Of a stretch of DNA of 64,000 bases, positions 54,061 to 63,581 are shown piece after piece. The translations under genes and the position numbers were made by a program. Position 1 is the first letter of the stretch; the number at the start of each line of letters is the position of its first letter. The stretch is from the NCBI GenBank assembly GCA_016906335.1, contig JADEYG010000001.1, forward strand, positions 992,001-1,056,000. Reading direction: 5' to 3'. The notes under the pieces were generated by a model. It made no database searches, was not told the origin of the DNA, and worked only from the letters and a program-made list of their open reading frames with translations. Source of the DNA: Novakomyces olei (Eukaryota; Ascomycota; Novakomycetes; Novakomycetales; Novakomycetaceae).

Positions 54061-54516
54061 TTACGGACGAGCGGCACGGAGCGAAAGAATCTCGCGCTCC
54101 AACGCACGGTTGCGGCGCTCGAGGCGAGCGATAGTCGCATCGCGCTGGGCCAGCGCACTCGAAACCGAACCGACGATCGAATTTGTTGACGGAGGACCGT
54201 CATCGGCAATTACATGCACCTCGAATGGTGCCTGACGTCTTTCCTCCTGCGCTCGCTGTCGCGCGCGACGTCTTTCGCGGCGACGCTGCAGCTCCTCGCG
54301 CTCTCTCACACGCTGTTCTTCACGCGCGGCAACAAGGCGCTCGTTCTCCTCATTGTCATGAAGAAAACGGCCTCCTTCGCAACGGGTGCGACGTGCCGCG
54401 CAGACCATACAGCGACGCACAAACGGTGCAGTGCCGAGAACGAAGCGGCACGGCAAAGAGTTTGCCACGCAATACTCGCAGGGCACGATAGCATCTCTGA
54501 CATGAACAAGCGACAT
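54061..54516 (-). CDS. antisense Zn2Cys6-like coiled-coil gene of E2
   Basis: Same product as in E1 by eye (Met at 54516; an upstream Met at 54567 is also in frame). Cysteines at 13, 16, 23, 36, 39 and 46, Arg/Glu helix, coiled-coil end. Lies between pol and the polypurine tract on the opposite strand. Confidence 0.7.
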   Translation of the reverse strand: MSLVHVRDAIVPCEYCVANSLPCRFVLGTAPFVRRCMVCAARRTRCEGGRFLHDNEENERLVAAREEQRVREREELQRRRERRRARQRAQEERRQAPFEVHVIADDGPPSTNSIVGSVSSALAQRDATIARLERRNRALEREILSLRAARP

Positions 54517-54680
54517 GTTGTTGTTGATCCGGAACGCAGAGCGAAAATTCTTGTTTTGCATCCGCAAATTACTTTATATTACTTAGATAGTTTTATTGCC
54601 GAAAGCGCACTTATATAGCAGTCTAGTAGCTAACGTGGTTTTCATAGGCGCGGAGACCTCGCCCTAGAAAGGGGGGATAG

Positions 54681-55386
54681 TGTCATGATCCCCGCCTCGC
54701 GTGAACCACGACAGCGAACGACGCCTGAAGTCCTGTAGCGCCAAAGGCGATGACTTCAGGCTAGATAGATCTAAATAGCTCGCGCGAGGTAATGTTGGAC
54801 ATTACTCGCGCGAAGCGCGTAAGTGGCCTAGCTCGCGAGCAGGTTGGACCTGGCTCGCGCGAAGCAGGTCCACGTCCATGCCCGCGCGACGTAGGCACGT
54901 CGCGGCGCATGACAGTAGTAGTAGCGATCGCGCATCGCTACGAAGCTAGATAGATCGATCCATAGAGTTCATAGCTCGCCACCGCTTTCCCAATGCGGAT
55001 GGTCTGGGACCATCGCATTGAGATCGTGGTGGGATGAGGCTTAGGCCGCGAAGTGGCTAAGCGAGCCGCTAAGCCTCATAGGATAGTCTACATAGTCGCC
55101 CATGGAGAGAACTCTCTCCACGGGCTTATAATCTCAAAGTTGCTACATAACCTTGTAGCAGGTAAGCTTTAGAGAAGCGCCGTCGCCTTTTCAAGGACAA
55201 CGTCCTTTTCCTTTTCCTTAGTTCTTGCGCCGGGCGCAAGTCTACGTTCCCGTTTCTCGGTACTCGCTTCGCGCGGTACCCGATTGAACTTCCTTTGTCG
55301 AGCGGTCTCGCAAAGGACAGTCCGTGTTCGCCTGTAGCGACACGCGAGTTTACACCGCGGTGCTCCCCTCTAAGGGCCACCTTACA
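54681..55386 (+). repeat. 3' LTR of E2
   Basis: 706 bp, preceded by GAAAGGGGGGATAG. Shares E2-specific bases with the 5' LTR. Confidence 0.95.
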
Positions 55387-55678
55387 AATTGTTTGTGTTT
55401 TATTTCCTTCGGATTCGAGAGAGTTTCGGACGTCGAGTCAAAGACGCGGTTCGGTACTTATTTTTACGGATTTTTACGGAAGTTAAAACGGTTAAAGCGT
55501 CGAGTGAAGGACGTGGATTCGAGTTTGAGAATTTTGAGTTATCGAGTGTTCCGGTGAAACACAGTTATTTTGAGTTATTGAGTATCGGCTTGGATAGTCG
55601 ACGATTGAGTGAACAATTTACGAAGAACGGTTCTGGAAGAACGATTACGATTACGAGTTTTGCGGTACAAGGGACAAG

Positions 55679-56611
55679 ATGTCGCAAGAGGAGCTTAACA
55701 CCTTTTTGCAATCCCTGCAAACTCAGATTGCCGAGTTGAAGGCAGAGAACGAGAAAGGGCGATCGCACATTGCGCATCTGACCCAGGAGATCGGTTCGCG
55801 AGCTAAGAGAGCCCCGACGAGTGACGGACCAGCGGTGATGAAGCCCGACGCGTTTCGTGGGGACCGCAAAATGGTCGAGAATTTTTTGGCGCAGCTTCGC
55901 CTTTACATCATGTTGAAACCGCACGAGTTTCGCGACGAGCGTTCGAAGGTTTTGTTCGCAGCTTCGTATTTGCGGGACGCCGCATTTGCGTGGTTCGAAC
56001 CACACCTTCGCAACAACGACTTCGCTTCGGTAGTACCTACTTTTGAAGCCTTTTGCGAAGCGTTGGCCGCGAATTTCGGCAAGGTCGACAGGGTGAGTCA
56101 GGCGCAAAGAGAGTTAGCCGCCTTGAGACAACGTGGATCAGCAGCATCTTATGCAAGCATTTTTCAAAGAATTGCTTCGTACTTGGATTTCAATGACAGT
56201 GCGCTGACGTTCATGTATTATCAGGGGCTGAAGGATCGCATCAAGGATGAGCTTTCCAGGATGGACAGACCCCGCACTTTGAATGAAATGATTGAGATAT
56301 CAGTTCGCGTGGATGGAAGAATATCCGACAGGCACATCGAGAGTGCAAGCCGCGGTTCCGTGAAATATTCCAACAACCGCCCGGCTGCAAACGCGAGTAC
56401 AAGTTTTACTCCTATGGATGTGGACGCGATTAGTTTGGAAAAGGAGGATGACAACCATCGCAAAAGCAACATCAAATGCTTTAACTGTGGACGCGTGGGT
56501 CATCGAGCAAGAGAATGCAAGCAGAAGAAGAAGACGTACAATCAGCAACACGTCGCTGCATTCACGCACGAATTTTCCGATTTGGGAAAAGCGAACGCCC
56601 AGGTCCAATGA
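55679..56611 (+). CDS. gag of element D
   Basis: 310 residues, whole-looking. Coiled-coil start (LNTFLQSLQTQIAELKAEN), capsid motifs FRGDRKMVENFLAQLRLYI and AFAWFEPHL, and knuckle CFNCGRVGHRAREC near the end. Its TGA stop (56609-56611) overlaps an ATG (56608-56610) that opens the pol frame, giving ATGA. The 290-nt leader part before it has no ATG. Confidence 0.9.
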   Translation: MSQEELNTFLQSLQTQIAELKAENEKGRSHIAHLTQEIGSRAKRAPTSDGPAVMKPDAFRGDRKMVENFLAQLRLYIMLKPHEFRDERSKVLFAASYLRDAAFAWFEPHLRNNDFASVVPTFEAFCEALAANFGKVDRVSQAQRELAALRQRGSAASYASIFQRIASYLDFNDSALTFMYYQGLKDRIKDELSRMDRPRTLNEMIEISVRVDGRISDRHIESASRGSVKYSNNRPAANASTSFTPMDVDAISLEKEDDNHRKSNIKCFNCGRVGHRARECKQKKKTYNQQHVAAFTHEFSDLGKANAQVQ

Positions 56612-59600
56612 AAAGGCCTGATCTGGGCAAACAACTATTTAGGCCACCAGAAGTTATGACAGTTTTTACGGAACCGGACAAAGCAAAGCATCTGACTGTC
56701 GTCGTGAAAGTCAAGACAGAGGATGGAGAGTTGAACGCGAGAGCCCTGATTGACTCAGGAGCTACCTCTAATTTTATCAGCGAGAAGCTCGCATCGCATG
56801 CTTTTATTAAGCTTACGGAGAAGAGCGAGACCGAGCCCATCAGAGTCGTTGATGGAAGGACAATCAAGTCAGGAGGTATTCGCTTTCACACCAGCGAGAT
56901 GGATATATCAATTGGCGAACATCGAGAAAGGATGACCTTCAATGTCATACCTCTTCGTGGATACGATGCTATCTTGGGCAAGCCATGGTTGGACAAGCAT
57001 GAGCCTACGATCGGATGGAGTCGCGCAAACGTCGAGTTTAAGTCGAACTACTGTTTGGCGAACTGTTTGAAGTGCAGTACATTATCCGAATCCATGCAAG
57101 TCAGCGCAACCGAATTTGCAAGATTGGCTCGTAATGGAGAATCAGGTATTTTATGTGTGTACGCAACGGACGAGCAAGATATCAAGCCTCGCGTTACATT
57201 GCCTGGATTCTACGAGGGATATCGCGACCTATTTGAGAAGAAGAACGCGGACGTTTTGCCGAAACATCAACCTTGGGATCATGCGATACCCTTGGTCGAA
57301 AATGCGAAGCCGCCTTTTGGTCCGATCTACCCGCTCGCCGAACGCGAATTGCAAACGCTGAGAGATTATATCAAGGAAAACCTCGCTAAAGGTTTTATAC
57401 GACCGTCGTCGTCGCCCGCGGGGTCGCCGATCTTATTTGTCAAAAAGAAAGATGGATCGCTCAGATTATGCGTCGATTACCGCGGTCTGAACGCGATCAC
57501 TGTCAAAAACAGATATGCATTACCGCTTATCTCGGAACTTCTAGATCGCATTCGCCAGGCAACTATTTTTACGCGATTGGATCTTCGCGGTGCATATAAT
57601 TTGGTTAGGATACGAAAAGGCGACGAATGGAAAACGGCCTTTCGTACGAGGTACGGCCACTACGAGTACCAAGTCATGCCGTTTGGGCTTACGAACGCCC
57701 CGGCTTCGTTTCAAGCGCTCGCCAACGATACTTTGCGAGATTGCTTGGATCGATACGTTGTCGTTTACTTGGACGACATATTAATTTACTCGGATACAGA
57801 GGAAGAACACGTGGAGCACGTGCGCGGAGTATTGGAGAGACTTCGCAAGGCAAATTTATTTGTCAAATTGGAGAAATGCGAATTCCATACTGACACTACG
57901 GAGTTTCTAGGCTTCGTAATTTCAACGAAAGGTGTGTCGATGGAAAATACAAAGGTCAAATCGATTGAAACATGGCCCGAGCCAAAGAATGTTAAGGAGG
58001 TTATGTCGTTCCTGGGACTGGCGAACTATTACCGAAGATTCATCGCCAACTACAGCAAGATTACGGCACCTCTTACCCGGCTTTTAAAGAAGGATACAAA
58101 GTTCGTGTTTAGCGACGAATGCAGGGAGTCATTCAATGCGTTGAAGGATGCATTCTTAGGCGCACCTATTCTTGTGCACTTTGATCCACAAAAGCCGAGC
58201 TTCTTGGAAACGGACGCCTCAGATTTTGCGATCGGCGGGATCCTTTCGCAAAAAGACGAGAACGGCGATATGAGACCAATCGCATTCTACTCGCGCAAGA
58301 TGACAAGCGCAGAGACGAACTACGACATTCACGACAAGGAGCTGTTAGCTATTGTTGTATGTCTTCGGGAATGGAGGGTATACTTGGAGAGTCCCCTTCA
58401 CAAAACTACGATATACACGGATCATCGCAATCTTGTGTACTTTTGGACCGCGCGTGTCCTGAATAGACGGCAAATGCGCTGGTCGCAGTTACTTGCGTCT
58501 TACGATTTTGTGATCGTGTATCGTGCGGGAAAGTTTAACCACAAGGCTGACTCCTTATCGCGAAGAAGCGATTACGTTAGCAGCGAAGAGGAGGAAAAGC
58601 CAGAACGAACAATGGTGCTTTTGGACAAATCGCAATTTGTGTTTGCGATTGAGGACAACAAAACGCTAGCACAGGATGTTAAGAAATGCTACGAGAAGGA
58701 CAGCATTTGCAAGAATATCATTGAGGAGTTAAAGAGCAAGCCCGATGCTGCTCATTTGGAGAATTATACAATGGACAAGGAAGGTCTTTTAATGTTCTCG
58801 GGTTTGATTTACATACCCAGAGACAACGATTTGCGATTATCAATCATGCAAGAATGTCATGATTCGCAGACTTCAGGTCACCCCGGACAGGCTAAGACGC
58901 TAGAGCTTGTGACAAGGAACTATTACTGGCCAAGGATGCGAAAGGACGTATTTAACTATGTGGAGTCATGCGACACTTGCGCACGAAGTAAATCATCGCA
59001 TCATGCTCCCTACGGTCTATTACATTCGTTGCGAGTACCTACAAAGCCTTGGGAAAGCATTGCTATGGACTTCATTGTGAAGCTCCCGGTGTCAAGAGAT
59101 GTCATCACAGGCAAAGACTACGACTCAATTTGGGTTATAGTATGTCGCTTTACGAAGATAGGCATCTTTGTACCAATATGCGAGACCATGAGCGCGAAAG
59201 AACTAGCATTGCTATACGCTCACAGAGTATTTGCTAACTTTGGACTGCCAGAAGAAATTATCTCAGATCGTGGATCAGTTTTCGTATCACATTTTACGAA
59301 GCATTTACTCGCACATTGTGATATCAAGCAAAGGTTATCAACTGCGTACCATCCCCAGAGCGATGGACAAACGGAAAGGCTTAATCAGAGCCTCGAACAA
59401 TATTTGAGAATTTACAGCAATTACCAACAAACGAATTGGGTAAACTTGCTACCTTTTGCACAGTTCGCATATAACAATACTGAGCAATCATCGACAAAAG
59501 CGACACCTAGTTATGCTTTGTATGGGTATCACCCCAAATGCCGTTTTACGATAGCAACAGCACGGCAATGCCCATCGGCGGACAATCGGATTGATTTTTT

Positions 59601-60132
59601 GAGGACACTACATCGCCTTTTACAGATCGAGATCAAGCACGCCATTAGCGATCAAGCACGGTTTGCTAATACGCACCGTGTCGACAAGGATTTTGAAGTC
59701 GGCCAAAAAGTATGGCTAGTGAGAAAGAACATCAGTACCACTAGGCCAAGCGACAAGTTGGATTACAAGAAAATTGGACCTTTTACAATCTTGGAACGTA
59801 TCGGTTTACGTGCATACAAGTTGGATTTACCGAACACGATGAAAATACATCCTGTATTCCATGCTTCTTTATTGGAATCGTACAAGTCTACGTCTACGAT
59901 TGTGCGACAGCAGACAGCACCACCACCACCAATAATAATTGAGAATACACCAGAGTGGGAGGTAGAGAAAGTGTTGGACTCCAGGAAGCGAAGAAATAAA
60001 TTGGAATATTTTGTACATTGGAAGGGATACGATAGTGCTAATCGCACTTGGGAGCCGGCAGGCAATTTGACAAATTGCGACGATTTAGTGAAAGAATTTC
60101 ACAGATTACACCCGGCTAAGCCGAAGCTATGA
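56608..60132 (+). CDS. pol of element D
   Basis: Whole-looking frame of about 1,174 residues from the ATG at 56608 (the open frame reaches back to 56515). Protease with LIDSGATSNFIS; RT with VYLDDILIYSDTEEEH; RNase H with ETDASDFAIGG; integrase with CDTCARSK and CRFTKIGIFVPI; GPY/F-like IGPFTILERIGLRAYKLDLP; and a chromodomain (FVHWKGYDSANRTWEPAG). About a third of residues differ from E in the more variable parts, while catalytic blocks are shared. The arrangement fits either minus-one frameshifting or stop-restart at the ATGA. Confidence 0.92.
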   Translation: MKRPDLGKQLFRPPEVMTVFTEPDKAKHLTVVVKVKTEDGELNARALIDSGATSNFISEKLASHAFIKLTEKSETEPIRVVDGRTIKSGGIRFHTSEMDISIGEHRERMTFNVIPLRGYDAILGKPWLDKHEPTIGWSRANVEFKSNYCLANCLKCSTLSESMQVSATEFARLARNGESGILCVYATDEQDIKPRVTLPGFYEGYRDLFEKKNADVLPKHQPWDHAIPLVENAKPPFGPIYPLAERELQTLRDYIKENLAKGFIRPSSSPAGSPILFVKKKDGSLRLCVDYRGLNAITVKNRYALPLISELLDRIRQATIFTRLDLRGAYNLVRIRKGDEWKTAFRTRYGHYEYQVMPFGLTNAPASFQALANDTLRDCLDRYVVVYLDDILIYSDTEEEHVEHVRGVLERLRKANLFVKLEKCEFHTDTTEFLGFVISTKGVSMENTKVKSIETWPEPKNVKEVMSFLGLANYYRRFIANYSKITAPLTRLLKKDTKFVFSDECRESFNALKDAFLGAPILVHFDPQKPSFLETDASDFAIGGILSQKDENGDMRPIAFYSRKMTSAETNYDIHDKELLAIVVCLREWRVYLESPLHKTTIYTDHRNLVYFWTARVLNRRQMRWSQLLASYDFVIVYRAGKFNHKADSLSRRSDYVSSEEEEKPERTMVLLDKSQFVFAIEDNKTLAQDVKKCYEKDSICKNIIEELKSKPDAAHLENYTMDKEGLLMFSGLIYIPRDNDLRLSIMQECHDSQTSGHPGQAKTLELVTRNYYWPRMRKDVFNYVESCDTCARSKSSHHAPYGLLHSLRVPTKPWESIAMDFIVKLPVSRDVITGKDYDSIWVIVCRFTKIGIFVPICETMSAKELALLYAHRVFANFGLPEEIISDRGSVFVSHFTKHLLAHCDIKQRLSTAYHPQSDGQTERLNQSLEQYLRIYSNYQQTNWVNLLPFAQFAYNNTEQSSTKATPSYALYGYHPKCRFTIATARQCPSADNRIDFLRTLHRLLQIEIKHAISDQARFANTHRVDKDFEVGQKVWLVRKNISTTRPSDKLDYKKIGPFTILERIGLRAYKLDLPNTMKIHPVFHASLLESYKSTSTIVRQQTAPPPPIIIENTPEWEVEKVLDSRKRRNKLEYFVHWKGYDSANRTWEPAGNLTNCDDLVKEFHRLHPAKPKL

Positions 60133-60344
60133 TGTTTACGTTAATCGCGATACAGGTTACGTCATTCAACTCACGTAATCTTACGCAATCGCGAGACTCA
60201 ACTCTTGATTTTTGTTTACGACTGCGATATAATACACAATTCGCACTAGTTATTTATCGCTATTTGGAAATTTTTTTTTGAAAATGTATTAAAAATTATT
60301 AAAATCAAAACAAGATGTATCGCATATTTGAAGAATTTTGGCGC

Positions 60345-60776
60345 TCATTCCAAGCCGCGCAAAGCCGAAATTTCCGCTTTCAGCTCTAGGACCTGCTGAC
60401 GGAGCGAATCGATTTCGCGATCTTTAGCGGCCAATGCTCTTTCAACAGCAACCCCGAGGCCCTCAGACGAATCGGTTGCCGCGCATTGGGCGACTTCTAC
60501 AACGGGCGTCGCAACGCGAGGAACAGTGGAGGCCAACTTTGCCTTACGAGCGTTATCATACTTACGATACTCGCGCTCGACGATCGACCCGCGTATGCGC
60601 GAATTCAACAGGGTCGGCGACATAAACATCGCGCCCTCGCACTTGGTTTTACGCGCCGCACACGCTAAGCAGCGACGGACGCGAGGGATGGCTGTCATGA
60701 AGAACTCACAGCGCCTCCCCTGCGAAACACAATAGCCGCACGGCTTCTCGGACACAGTCACACGTGCAAGCGACAT
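60345..60776 (-). CDS. antisense Zn2Cys6-like coiled-coil gene of D
   Basis: 143 residues starting MSLARV. Six cysteines sit at 13, 16, 23, 36, 39 and 46, exactly the positions of the E version, with CLACAARKTKC in the second half. After that the sequence diverges strongly except for a C-terminal leucine-rich coiled coil (SLRQQVLELKAEISALRG). Keeping the cysteine frame while the linker changes points to selection on the protein. Same antisense position between pol and the polypurine tract. Confidence 0.72.
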   Translation of the reverse strand: MSLARVTVSEKPCGYCVSQGRRCEFFMTAIPRVRRCLACAARKTKCEGAMFMSPTLLNSRIRGSIVEREYRKYDNARKAKLASTVPRVATPVVEVAQCAATDSSEGLGVAVERALAAKDREIDSLRQQVLELKAEISALRGLE

Positions 60777-61039
60777 CGCGTTCAGAACTGTCTTTGCGAA
60801 CGCGACTGGATACTATTTATCTTCGCGTTTTGCCTCTTTACCCCTCTGCAACAAAACGCGAACACCCCTTTTATTTTCCCATGCTATTCTATATGTTTAT
60901 TTACGCGTTTACTGAGGAGAAAATATTATTGTGACACGCGGCAATTGAAATTAGCGTTTATTTTGTTCGCCTTTCTATTTTTATGGAATATTTTATGTTT
61001 TGCGGGCGCGGGGACCTCGCCCAAGGGAGGGGGGGATAC

Positions 61040-61669
61040 TGTCATGATCCTCGCCTTGGCGAGTCCCTGACAACCGCGTTGGGAAGCGAGGGGCGACGCC
61101 TGTAGTCGGACTTGGGATGTCCGCGCGTCGCAAGCTTCGCCAACGCGGCCCAAGACCAGTCGGCGCGTAATGCGATGGTCTTGGGACGTAGAAGTTGTCT
61201 TAGTGCGCATGTAGGTACGCGCACTAAGCCAGCTTGGCCCACGGGAGCGAGGGGCTCCATGCACAATGTGCACGGACCTCGCTTCCCGTTCTCATTCTCG
61301 CACGCTAGCGAGTGCGACCCTTCGCACTCCGCTAGCGCGAGAACATTCATAGTTATTTCATAGATTAGTTTAGGCTGAGAGCTTCCCTCTCTAACTTGTG
61401 CGACCTTCGCATAAGTTAGCTTGGGAAGAGTAGTTTAGAATGCGAAGGAGCATCCGCTCCTCCGCAACTTAGTTTAGTTTATAGTTGCCCGTGAAGGCCT
61501 CTCGCCCTTCACGGGTTGATTATCTCAAAGTGGGAGTAATATATTATATTACTCCTGGTAAGCTTTACAGTAATCGCTTTCTGCTTTCCTGGTCTTTCTT
61601 ATTCCTTTACTTTATTTAAACTATACACGGCCGGCCTCCAGCGATTGTAGCTGTAAGGACCGTCTTACA
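61040..61669 (+). repeat. 3' LTR of D
   Basis: 630 bp, preceded by the purine tract AAGGGAGGGGGGGATAC; one base difference from the 5' LTR noticed. Confidence 0.95.
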
Positions 61670-62950
61670 TTACATTACGAAGTTCCAGCAAATTGTGTCT
61701 TTTAATAGCGATGCGCAGATGTTCTTGTTTCGAAACGGTTTGAAGGCGAATATGCTGGATGAGTTGGCAAAGATGAATCGGCACGAAACGATATCGGAAC
61801 TTATGGCAGCTGCTGTCAGCATTGACAATCGTTTGTTCGATCGGCGTTTGGAGTTTAATGCACCCCCGCGAGGAATCTTCGTTCCAAGATCTCAGTTCGC
61901 GCGTGAAGGACCAACCCCGATGGAGGTCGATGCGACATCTACAATGCCGCAGAAGAAGTTTTTGAAGCCGACACGGAAGATTGTTTGTTACCTTTGTCAC
62001 AAGGAAGGACACAAAGTTTACGAATGCCCTTTGAAGGTTCCAGCGAAGCCGCGCACTAACCGGGCGAACGCTGCGAACATTGCAAAGGTGGAATTCGGTG
62101 AAGAGGGAAACGATCAGACTCAGGCGAATTATTGACGCCCTGTCTGAGTCAAGCGCCGAAGGGCCAAAGCTTGCTGGGAACTCATTTATCGTGTACTGTT
62201 TATTCGCTGCCGGCATATTCTTCTCATCTTACAGTGGAAGTGTATATTCAAACCGGTGTTGGTGTTCGGAAGGTAGTGGCCATGATCGACTCTGGCGCTA
62301 CATCAAATTTTATGGATAAGGACTTTGTGCAGAAGTTCAAAGTGCCTACGGAAAGGAAGAAGGTACCGTTACCTGTTTGCGTGTTCGACGGAAGCAAGGC
62401 TTCGTCAGGCGACATCGCGGAACACACAACGGCCCTTAGAATGTCTATTGGAAGAAAAGAGAAGCATGTGGAAGAAATCTCTTTTAATATTATGACGATT
62501 GCGAGTTATGAGATGGTCTTGGGAAGGCCTTGGTTAAACTTACATAACCCAGAAATTGATTGGAAGTATTCTTTGTTGAAGTTTACTTCGGAACATTGTG
62601 TTGAAACCTGCCGATTGAGGGAACTTCCGATGGTTCATTGTATTTCGAGCGCGGAGATCTCGACAATGATTGGAAGGAATCCTGGAGGTTTAGTGTATGT
62701 AAACTCTGTTGAAGACACTGCGAAGGACGATCGAGGGATACCATCAAGTTCTAGTGTGGTACCGAAGATATACGATGGCTTTGCGGATCTGTTTGACAAG
62801 AAACAAGCAGATAAGTTACCAGAGCACAAGCCATGGGATCATGCAATTCCACTTCACGCCGGAGCACAACCTCCGTACGGACCGATCTACGCTTTATCGG
62901 AACCGGAGTTGGAAGCATTGAGAAATTATATTGAGGAGAATCTAGCAAAA

Positions 62951-63581
62951 TGTCATGATCCTCGCCTTGGCGAGTTCCTGACAACCGGGTTGGGAAGCGA
63001 GGGGCGACGCCTGTAGTCGGACTTGGGATGTCCGCGCGTCGCAAGCTTCGCCAACGCGGCCCAAGACCAGTCGGCGCGTAACGCGATGGTCTTGGGACGT
63101 AGAAGTTGTCTTAGTGCGCATGTAGGTACGCGCACTAAGCCAGCTTGGCCCACGGGAGCGAGGGGCTCCATGCACAATGTGCACGGACCTCGCTTCCCGT
63201 TCTCATTCTCGCACGCTAGCGAGTGCGACCCTTCGCACTCCGCTAGCGCGAGAACATTCATAGTTATTTCATAGATTAGTTTAGGCTAAGAGCTTCCCTC
63301 TCTAACTTGTGCGACCTTCGCATAAGTTAGCTTGGGAAGAGTAGTTTAGAATGCGAAGGAGCATCCGCTCCTCCGCAACTTAGTTTAGTTTATAGTTGCC
63401 CGTGAAGGCCTCTCGCCCTTCACGGGTTGATTATCTCAAAGTGGGAGTAATATATTATATTACTCCTGGTAAGCCTTACAATAATCGCTTTCTGTTCCCT
63501 TGGTTTCTGTAATTCCTTTACTTCTATTTAGACTATACACGACCGGCCTCCAGCGGTTGTAGTTGTAAGGACCGTCTTACA
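62951..63581 (+). repeat. solo LTR, family D
   Basis: 631 bp with CAAAA on both sides (target duplication), inserted in the RT of element F. It shares more bases at its right end with the copy at 12159 than with element D, so it comes from a sister lineage. Confidence 0.92.

Larger units (their letters stand above)
48484..55386 (+). mobile_element. element E2, second E-family chromovirus
   Basis: 6,903 bp with 706-bp LTRs (48484-49189 and 54681-55386) flanked by AATTG duplications. Gag (49360-50307) looks whole; pol (about 50352-53833) has about one break; antisense zinc-cluster gene at 54061-54516; purine tract; 3' LTR. Nearly the same sequence as E1 but with its own target duplication and a few private bases in both LTRs, so it is a separate insertion. 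It lies in the leader of D. Confidence 0.95.
47805..61669 (+). mobile_element. element D, chromovirus with antisense accessory gene, split by E2
   Basis: Two 630-bp LTRs (47805-48434 and 61040-61669) flanked by TTACA duplications. After the 5' LTR come the primer site and leader, then the E2 insertion, then the rest of the leader, gag (55679-56611), pol (56608-60132), an antisense zinc-cluster gene (60345-60776), a purine tract and the 3' LTR. Apart from the E2 insertion its coding parts look whole. The two LTRs differ at about one position noticed, so it is recent. It is inserted in the gag of F. Confidence 0.95.
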
